A stretch of DNA of 35,755 nucleotides from CAINDZ01 sp964399195 (GTDB lineage Bacteria; Krumholzibacteriota; Krumholzibacteriia; LZORAL124-64-63), in the NCBI GenBank assembly GCA_964399195.1, contig CAYNPY010000031.1:1-35755 (forward strand), in the 5' to 3' direction. Under the pieces are notes generated by a model. The model saw nothing but the letters and a program-made list of their open reading frames with translations. It was not told the DNA's origin and searched no databases. Positions 30,708 through 35,755 of the stretch are shown one piece after another (the stretch's first letter is position 1; the number at the start of each line of letters is the position of its first letter). Both the position numbers and the translations under genes were made by a program.

Positions 30708-31756
30708 TTCCCCTTCCCGGGTGCATGGTCGCCGGATTTCCTGCCGGCCGCGCGGTCCTCCAGGGCGCGCAGCCGTCCGAGAGCGGCCGGCAGGCGCCGC
30801 AGCGCCGCCGTGATGCGGAACGACTCCTGGAAGTCCAATGCCGGGTAGCCGAAGACGGCTGAGCCCGCCGGCACGTCCTTCATCACGCCCGCCTGGGCGC
30901 CGATGCGGGCGCCGTCGCCCACCTTGATGTGGTCGGCGATTCCGACCTGCCCGCCGGTGATCACGCCGTCGCCCAGCACGCAGCTGCCGGCGATCCCCGT
31001 CTGCGCGCTCAGGGCGCAGCCGCGCCCGATCCGGACGTTGTGCGCGACGTGAACCTGGTTGTCCAGCTTGCTGCCGGCGCCGATCACCGTGCGCCCGGTG
31101 GTCGCACGGTCGATGGTCACCAGCGCGCCCAGTTCGACGTCGTCCTCCACCACGGCGATCCCCACCTGCGGGATCTTGGCCTGCCCGCCGGGTCCCGCCA
31201 GGTAGCCGAAGCCGTCGGCGCCGATGACCGTTCCCGCGTGCGCGATGACGCGGTCGCCCAGACGGCAGCCTTCGCGCACGACGACGTGCGCGTGCAGCAC
31301 GCAGTCGGCGCCCACGGTCGCATCGCAGCCGATGACCACGTGCGCCGCGAGCCTCGTGCCGGCGCCCACCCGCGCGCCGGCCCCGACCACGCAGTACGGA
31401 CCCACGGCGGCCGCCTCCACGACGGCGGTCGCCTCGACCACGGCCGTCGGGTGCACGCCCGGCGGGAAGAGGCGGTCGACGGCGGGCGCGAAGCGGGCCA
31501 GGACGCGCGCGAACGCCTCGTAGGGGCGATCGACCACAACGGCGGGACGACCGGGCTCCAGGTCCGCGGGCACCAGGAGCGCGCCGGCCGCGCTGGCGCG
31601 ACCCTCGGCCGCGCGCCGCGCATCCGCCACGAAGGACAGGTCCCCGGGACCGGCTTCCGCCAGCGCGGCAACGCCGGTGACCACCGGGTCGTCCCCGCCC
31701 AGCAGGCGGCCGCCGACCAGGGCAGCGACTTCACTCAGGCGCATCGACGTGGCCAC
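30704..31756 (-). CDS. lpxD: UDP-3-O-acylglucosamine N-acyltransferase LpxD
   Basis: Adds the N-linked acyl chain after LpxC. The protein of 350 residues has an N-terminal uridine-binding domain (G-D-L-S-F-V-A-D) and a left-handed beta helix of hexapeptide repeats with the catalytic His in N-Q-V-H-V-A-H-N-V. G-A-D-G-F-G-Y and a C-terminal helix with F-R-I-T-A-A-L-R-R-L-P are also visible. The start is either GTG at 31756 or ATG at 31744, and neither has a strong ribosome binding site. It lies 182 bp downstream of skp, with only a weak 6-bp GC hairpin in between, and overlaps lpxC/fabZ. Confidence 0.95.
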   Translation of the reverse strand: MATSMRLSEVAALVGGRLLGGDDPVVTGVAALAEAGPGDLSFVADARRAAEGRASAAGALLVPADLEPGRPAVVVDRPYEAFARVLARFAPAVDRLFPPGVHPTAVVEATAVVEAAAVGPYCVVGAGARVGAGTRLAAHVVIGCDATVGADCVLHAHVVVREGCRLGDRVIAHAGTVIGADGFGYLAGPGGQAKIPQVGIAVVEDDVELGALVTIDRATTGRTVIGAGSKLDNQVHVAHNVRIGRGCALSAQTGIAGSCVLGDGVITGGQVGIADHIKVGDGARIGAQAGVMKDVPAGSAVFGYPALDFQESFRITAALRRLPAALGRLRALEDRAAGRKSGDHAPGKGK

Positions 31757-31938
31757 GAGGTCCCGCTCACCGTTGCCCCGCGGCCGCGGCCCGCTCCGGC
31801 AGCCGCGCCGCGGGAGACATCAAAGCGCCCCCCGCCGTCCGGGGCGAGGGGCCAACCGCTTCCGAATGCGTCCCTTGCCAATGTCCCAGCCCGCGGCGCG
31901 GCTGTCAACCCCGAACCGCGCCGGGCGGGCCCGGGGGG

Positions 31939-32460
31939 CTACTTCTCGCCCCGCACCAGGGCCTGCAGAACATCGTTCGTCAGGTCGAACTCCGGGTTCA
32001 CGTAGAGGACCGAGACGGCTGCCGAATCGATGATCAGGCCGTAATTGCGTTCCTTGCCCAGCCGCTCGACGATGGTCTTGACCTGGTCGAGGATCGGCTG
32101 GATGCGCGTCTTGTACTCGGACTCCGCGCGCTGGTCGATCGACTCGCGGAACTGGAAGTACTCCGCGCGCTGCTTCTCGAACTGCTGCGTCTTGGTCGCC
32201 AGGGCGTCCTGGCCCAGCAGCAGCTTCTGGCTCTCGATCTCCTCCATCAGCGCCGTCAGCGCCTTCTCCTTCGTGCCCACCTCGCGCTCCAGCTCGCGGA
32301 TGAACTTCTGGTACTGCTCCTGGGCGTCGCGCGCCGCTTCGTACTCTTCGGCGATGCGCTGCGAATCGATGATGGCCAGCGGCTTGAGCTCCGCCGCGCC
32401 GGCGGTCGCCGCCGCGAGCAGCACCGCCGCCAACGCCCACCAGGTCCGGGTCCGAATCAT
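31939..32460 (-). CDS. skp: Skp/OmpH-family periplasmic chaperone
   Basis: Periplasmic holdase that guides outer-membrane proteins to BamA. It is 173 residues with a signal peptide (W-W-A-L-A-A-V-L-L-A-A-A-T-A-G-A-A) and the short beta strand L-A-I-I-D-S-Q-R-I. Long charged coiled-coil arms follow (about 35-130) and a C-terminal strand Y-G-L-I-I-D. The ATG at 32460 has GGAGG six bases upstream. A longer frame starting at 32493 adds an Arg-rich stretch before the signal and was rejected. Its place after bamA is the common arrangement. Confidence 0.94.
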   Translation of the reverse strand: MIRTRTWWALAAVLLAAATAGAAELKPLAIIDSQRIAEEYEAARDAQEQYQKFIRELEREVGTKEKALTALMEEIESQKLLLGQDALATKTQQFEKQRAEYFQFRESIDQRAESEYKTRIQPILDQVKTIVERLGKERNYGLIIDSAAVSVLYVNPEFDLTNDVLQALVRGEK

Positions 32461-32496
32461 GACACGCCTCCGTCGTCGACCCTGCCGGGCCACCGT

Positions 32497-34854
32497 CTAG
32501 AAGAAGTTGCCGATGGTGAAATGGGGTTCCCAGGCCGGACCGCCGGCCCGGTCGAAGCCGTAGCCGTAGTCGAACCCGATGTTGCCCATCATGGGAACCT
32601 CGACCCGCAGTCCGAAGCCGGCCCCCTTGCGCAGGTCCGCGAGGTCCGCCTGGGAGAAGCTGTTCCAGACGTCCCCCATGTCCAGGAAAGTGAGCAGATG
32701 GACGGCCGTGGTCAAGGGATACAGGATTTCCGTGTTGAAGATCGAGAAGAACCGGCCGCCGATGAAGCTCGGGTTGCCCCGCGGCACGACCTCCAGGTCC
32801 TTGTACCCGCGCAGCGGCAGCCGCCGGTTGCCGCCCAGCCGGTAGCGTTCCCAGTCGGGCACGCCGTCGGCCGAGCCGAGGCCGTGGATCAGCCCGAAGA
32901 ACCCGCGCAGGTGCAGCGCGAAGCCGCCCGGCAGCCGGTTGTAGAACGAGTGCTGGAACATGTGCTCCTGGAACTCGATCCGGCCGCCCAGCGGCCCGCC
33001 GGCGTACTCGAACGTGTAGCTGGTCTTGGAGCCCTGCGTGGGGAAGAACGGGCTGTCCGTCGAGTTGCGGTTCAGCGACAGCTGGATGCTGCTCTTGGAC
33101 TGGGGCCAGTCGATCCGGTCCAGGCGCTGCCAGGGCAGGTCGCTGGTGCCGAGGGACCTTTCCAGATCGTCGAGGTACTTGACGTAGGAGCCGCTGAAGT
33201 TGTCCAGCCGCGTCTGCGACCACTCGTAGCGCAGCCCGACGCGGCTGTAGCGCGTGCCGGGCAGGCGCCGCCCGAGCCGCGCGTTGAAGCCGCGCACGCG
33301 GCTCTCGTAGAAGTCGTCGTAGTTGTACTGGAAGCGGTCGAAGATATCCACGCCCACCAGGGTCGGCGTGCCCCGGAACCAGGGCTCGGTGAAGCTGATG
33401 TCCAGGTAGCGGCGCCGCGTCCCGAACTGCCAGGTGAAGCCCAGGTTCTGGCCCTTGCCGCGGAAGTTCGTCTCGGCCACCTGGATGAAGCCGCTGGCCG
33501 CCGTCTCGGCGCTGTAGGACATGCCGAACATGAACTGGCCGGTCTGCTTCTCCTTGACCTTCAGGTCCATGTCCACGTCGCCTTCGGGCGTGGGCCGGAT
33601 GTCCGGCTGGACGTCCTCGAAGAAGCCGGTCTGGAAGATGTCCCGCAGCGAGGAACGGATGCGCGAGTTGCTGAAGGTCTCGCCGGGGAAGATCCGCAGC
33701 TCTCGCAGGATCACGTTGTCGTGGGTCTTCGTGTTGCCGGAGACGGTGATGTCGCGGATGTTCGCCGGCCGGCCCTCGATGAAGGTGAAGGCGACGTCCA
33801 CCACCCCGTCGCGCAGCTCGCGCTTCGGCTCGACGGTGATGTAGATGTAGCCCTGGTCCGCGTAGACCTGCTGGAGGTCGTCGAGGGTCTGGAGGTACTC
33901 GTCCTCCTTGAACACTTTGCCCTTCTCCAGCAGCACGCGGTCCGCCACCGCCAGGTCGTCGAGCACCGTGTTGCCGCTCCAGCGGACGTCGCCGACGAAG
34001 TACTGGCGGCCTTCGCTGATCTCGATCGTGATGTCGAGCCGTTCGCGGTCGGGGCTGAAGGCGAAGGTCGTGTCGGTCACGGCGGCGTCCAGGTAGCCCT
34101 GGTTGCGGCACCAGGTGACGATGCGTTCCTGGTCCTCCTCGAACTGCTTCTTCTTGAACGCGCCGCCGCGCAGGAAGCCGGTGGTGCCCTGCTTCATCGC
34201 CCCGCGCAGGCCGTCCTCGCTGAGGTTCACGTTGCCCGTGAAGCGGATGGACTCGACCTTCACCTTGCGGCCCTCGTCGATGGTCACGACCAGGTCCTGC
34301 ATGTTGCCGCCGTCGGTCCGCGTCGAGTCCGTGTGCAGCGTGGCGTTGTAGTAGCCCTTCTCCTGGTACAGTTCGCGCAGGGGCTCGAGGTCGCGCAGCA
34401 CCGCCGCCGGATTGGCGAACTGGCCCACGGTGACGGGGAACGCGTCCGCGAGGTCCTTCTCCTTCACCTTGTCGTTGCCCCGGAAGGTCACGCTCCGCAC
34501 GCGCGGGAACTCGCGCAGGTTGACCACCACGCGGACCCCGTCGGGCTCGTCGATCCGGTAGAGGAAGACGTCGGCGAACTTGCCGGTGTCGAACAGGCGG
34601 CGGATGGCCTCGGCCGCGGCGTCGGCGGTCAGCGGCGCGCCCTCGGCCAGCCCGGACCAGGCCAGCACCTGCCGCGGACCCACCGTCAGCGCGCCGACGA
34701 CGTCCACGGCCTTGATCACGCCCGGCTCGGCGGCCTGCGCGTCCGCGGCCAGTCCCGGCACGCGGGCCGCCGGCAGGGCCGAAGCCAAGGCCAGCGCCAG
34801 GGCCAGCGCCCATGGACGCGCGTTGCGAAGCAGGTCTGGCAAGGATCTCCCCAT
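32497..34854 (-). CDS. bamA: Outer-membrane protein assembly factor BamA
   Basis: Essential Omp85 protein that inserts beta barrels into the outer membrane. The 785 residues comprise a signal peptide (to about 42), five POTRA domains (about 45-425, such as V-I-K-A-V-D-V-V-G and I-R-D-I-T-V-S-G-N-T-K-T) and a 16-strand barrel domain. The loop-6 motif is L-R-G-Y-K-D in place of the usual V-R-G-F, and the chain ends with a terminal Phe, as barrel proteins do. The ATG is at 34854. It is the first gene of the bamA-skp-lpx set. Confidence 0.97.
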   Translation of the reverse strand: MGRSLPDLLRNARPWALALALALASALPAARVPGLAADAQAAEPGVIKAVDVVGALTVGPRQVLAWSGLAEGAPLTADAAAEAIRRLFDTGKFADVFLYRIDEPDGVRVVVNLREFPRVRSVTFRGNDKVKEKDLADAFPVTVGQFANPAAVLRDLEPLRELYQEKGYYNATLHTDSTRTDGGNMQDLVVTIDEGRKVKVESIRFTGNVNLSEDGLRGAMKQGTTGFLRGGAFKKKQFEEDQERIVTWCRNQGYLDAAVTDTTFAFSPDRERLDITIEISEGRQYFVGDVRWSGNTVLDDLAVADRVLLEKGKVFKEDEYLQTLDDLQQVYADQGYIYITVEPKRELRDGVVDVAFTFIEGRPANIRDITVSGNTKTHDNVILRELRIFPGETFSNSRIRSSLRDIFQTGFFEDVQPDIRPTPEGDVDMDLKVKEKQTGQFMFGMSYSAETAASGFIQVAETNFRGKGQNLGFTWQFGTRRRYLDISFTEPWFRGTPTLVGVDIFDRFQYNYDDFYESRVRGFNARLGRRLPGTRYSRVGLRYEWSQTRLDNFSGSYVKYLDDLERSLGTSDLPWQRLDRIDWPQSKSSIQLSLNRNSTDSPFFPTQGSKTSYTFEYAGGPLGGRIEFQEHMFQHSFYNRLPGGFALHLRGFFGLIHGLGSADGVPDWERYRLGGNRRLPLRGYKDLEVVPRGNPSFIGGRFFSIFNTEILYPLTTAVHLLTFLDMGDVWNSFSQADLADLRKGAGFGLRVEVPMMGNIGFDYGYGFDRAGGPAWEPHFTIGNFF

Positions 34855-35157
34855 CAGCGGGTCCTGTCGACCCGTCGGGTTGGCGGCAACGGCGGCGGCA
34901 GTCTAGCACCCGCCATCCGGTTCCACAACGTCCTAGCGCGGCCGCGGAGCTGGTGGGGCGCGCGGCGCTCCGGCGCGGCTCCGTCCAGGGCCTGGCGCGC
35001 CAGCGGGCATGCAACCCCCGCCGGGGGCGGAGGTTCCCGCCGGCGGGGTCCCGGAAGATAAGGCGCGACGGCCCCGGACACAATCCCGACGGTGCGGCGA
35101 AGGAAAACGGCGCCCCCCTTCCGGGGAGCGCCGCGACCGGATCGCTGCCGGCCGGCG
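34855..35157 (-). promoter_or_regulatory. Intergenic region with candidate bamA promoter and structured leader
   Basis: A 303-bp gap with no gene. On the minus strand TTGTGT (35078-35083), a 17-base spacer and TATCTT (35055-35060) form a plausible promoter. The transcript would start near 35048 and carry a leader of about 190 bases. At its very 5' end lies a 9-bp inverted repeat (CCCCGCCGG at 35016-35024 with CCGGCGGGG at 35040-35048). The remaining part shows nothing recognisable except the clpC terminator at the right end. Confidence 0.5.
35104..35133 (-). terminator. Intrinsic terminator of the clpC gene
   Basis: An 11-bp GC-rich stem (35108-35118 with 35123-35133, one U-G wobble) and the loop GGAA are followed on the minus strand by four T (35104-35107), 24 bases past the stop codon. 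It is the only hairpin in the window with a proper T run. Confidence 0.85.
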
Positions 35158-35755
35158 TCAGCCGGTCTTCACCTCTTCGCGGGGCTCCACCTTGAACGAC
35201 AGCTTGCCGCCCTTGACCCCGATCACCATGCGGCTGCGGCTCATCACCTCGCCGCGCAGGAGCTTCTCGCTGAGCGGATCCTCGACGTGCTTCTGGATCG
35301 CGCGGCGCAGCGGCCGGGCGCCCAGCTGCGGGTCGAAGCCCACTTCGCACAGGAAGTCCTTGCAGGGCTTGGTGAAGTCGAACTCGATCTCCAGGTTGCG
35401 CAGCCGGTGGCTGACGTCGGCCAGGAGGATGTCGACGATGCGGGTGATGTCCTCGCGGTCGAGGGCCTTGAAGGTGATGATCTCGTCGATGCGGTTGAGG
35501 AACTCGGGGCTGAACGTCTTGCGCAGGTCGGCGTCGATGTTGCCCTGCACACGCTGCTGGTTGTGGTCCGCCTCGTCCGAGCCGAAGCCCACGCCGCGGA
35601 TGCCGTGGGTCTTCCGGCTGCCGACGTTGCTGGTCATGATCAGCACGGCGTTGCGGAAGTCCACCGTGCGGCCGAAGCTGTCCGTCAACTGCCCGTCGTC
35701 CAGCACCTGCAGCAGGATGTTGAAGACGTCCGGGTGGGCCTTCTCGATCTCGTCG
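35158..35755 (-). CDS. clpC: ClpC-type AAA+ unfoldase, C-terminal part
   Basis: C-terminal 198 residues of a class I Clp ATPase, continuing beyond the right edge. The visible part is the end of the second AAA+ module: D-E-I-E-K-A-H-P-D-V-F (Walker B and after), L-D-D-G-Q-L-T-D-S-F-G-R, sensor 1 in L-I-M-T-S-N-V-G-S, the arginine finger in F-L-N-R-I-D-E-I, and sensor 2 in G-A-R-P-L-R-R-A-I-Q. Such proteins unfold substrates for ClpP. The short C-terminal tail after the module and the sequence style favour ClpC over ClpB, and the ClpA alternative is less likely. N-terminal domains that would settle it are outside the window. Confidence 0.92.
   Translation of the reverse strand, partial: DEIEKAHPDVFNILLQVLDDGQLTDSFGRTVDFRNAVLIMTSNVGSRKTHGIRGVGFGSDEADHNQQRVQGNIDADLRKTFSPEFLNRIDEIITFKALDREDITRIVDILLADVSHRLRNLEIEFDFTKPCKDFLCEVGFDPQLGARPLRRAIQKHVEDPLSEKLLRGEVMSRSRMVIGVKGGKLSFKVEPREEVKTG

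Noticed and set aside
31825..31850. Terminator between skp and lpxD
   Set aside because: Only a 6-bp GC stem with a 9-base loop and three T can be formed; too weak to call.

Overview
The window is a very GC-rich stretch of chromosome from a Gram-negative (diderm) bacterium, almost fully coding, with nearly every gene on the minus strand. It holds Tol-Pal genes, a lipid A (lpx) operon, BamA and Skp, so the cell has an LPS-type outer membrane. A fused LpxC-FabZ protein, a complete bacillithiol pathway (BshA, BshB1, BshC), a long ALDH4-like PruA and a Minf_1886-family protein together suggest the FCB side of the tree (Eisenbacteria-, Krumholzibacteria- or Latescibacteria-like) rather than a proteobacterium. 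This placement is an inference. A run of exactly ten Ns at 2904-2913 shows a draft or metagenome assembly.

Layout from left to right: (1) 1-343, a six-copy 21-bp tandem repeat just upstream of a cut-off minus-strand reading frame; (2) 344-6821, a self-regulated efflux operon tetR-tolC-adaptor-RND, with a palindromic operator candidate at 6890-6908; (3) 6934-10036, three translationally coupled genes: VTT/DedA-like membrane protein, PAS histidine kinase and EamA exporter; (4) 10083-10377, divergent tRNA-Ala(GGC) and tRNA-Leu(CAA) genes with back-to-back promoters; (5) 10507-13363, divergent pruA and fbp; (6) 13445-18897, a cell-envelope operon read Minf_1886 gene-tolQ-tolR-tolA-tolB-pal-cpoB-cupin; (7) 18967-24893, a five-gene operon nadB-methyltransferase-bshC-bshB1-bshA; (8) 25072-25653, a lone plus-strand lipoprotein gene that converges on lpxK; (9) 25650-34854, an outer-membrane operon bamA-skp-lpxD-lpxC/fabZ-lpxA-lpxB-DUF374 acyltransferase-lpxK; (10) 35158 to the right edge, the C-terminus of a ClpC-type unfoldase followed by a good intrinsic terminator.

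The main themes are outer-membrane construction (BamA, Skp, lipid A, Tol-Pal), drug efflux, and low-molecular-weight thiol synthesis. Genes inside operons are packed very tightly: stop and start codons overlap as ATGA, GTGA or TGATG at most junctions, which points to translational coupling. The most interesting unit is the bacillithiol operon, because a SAM-dependent methyltransferase sits between nadB and bshC with overlapping codons on both sides. It is a candidate for a bacillithiol N-methyltransferase. No CRISPR array, transposase, prophage or integrase gene was seen.
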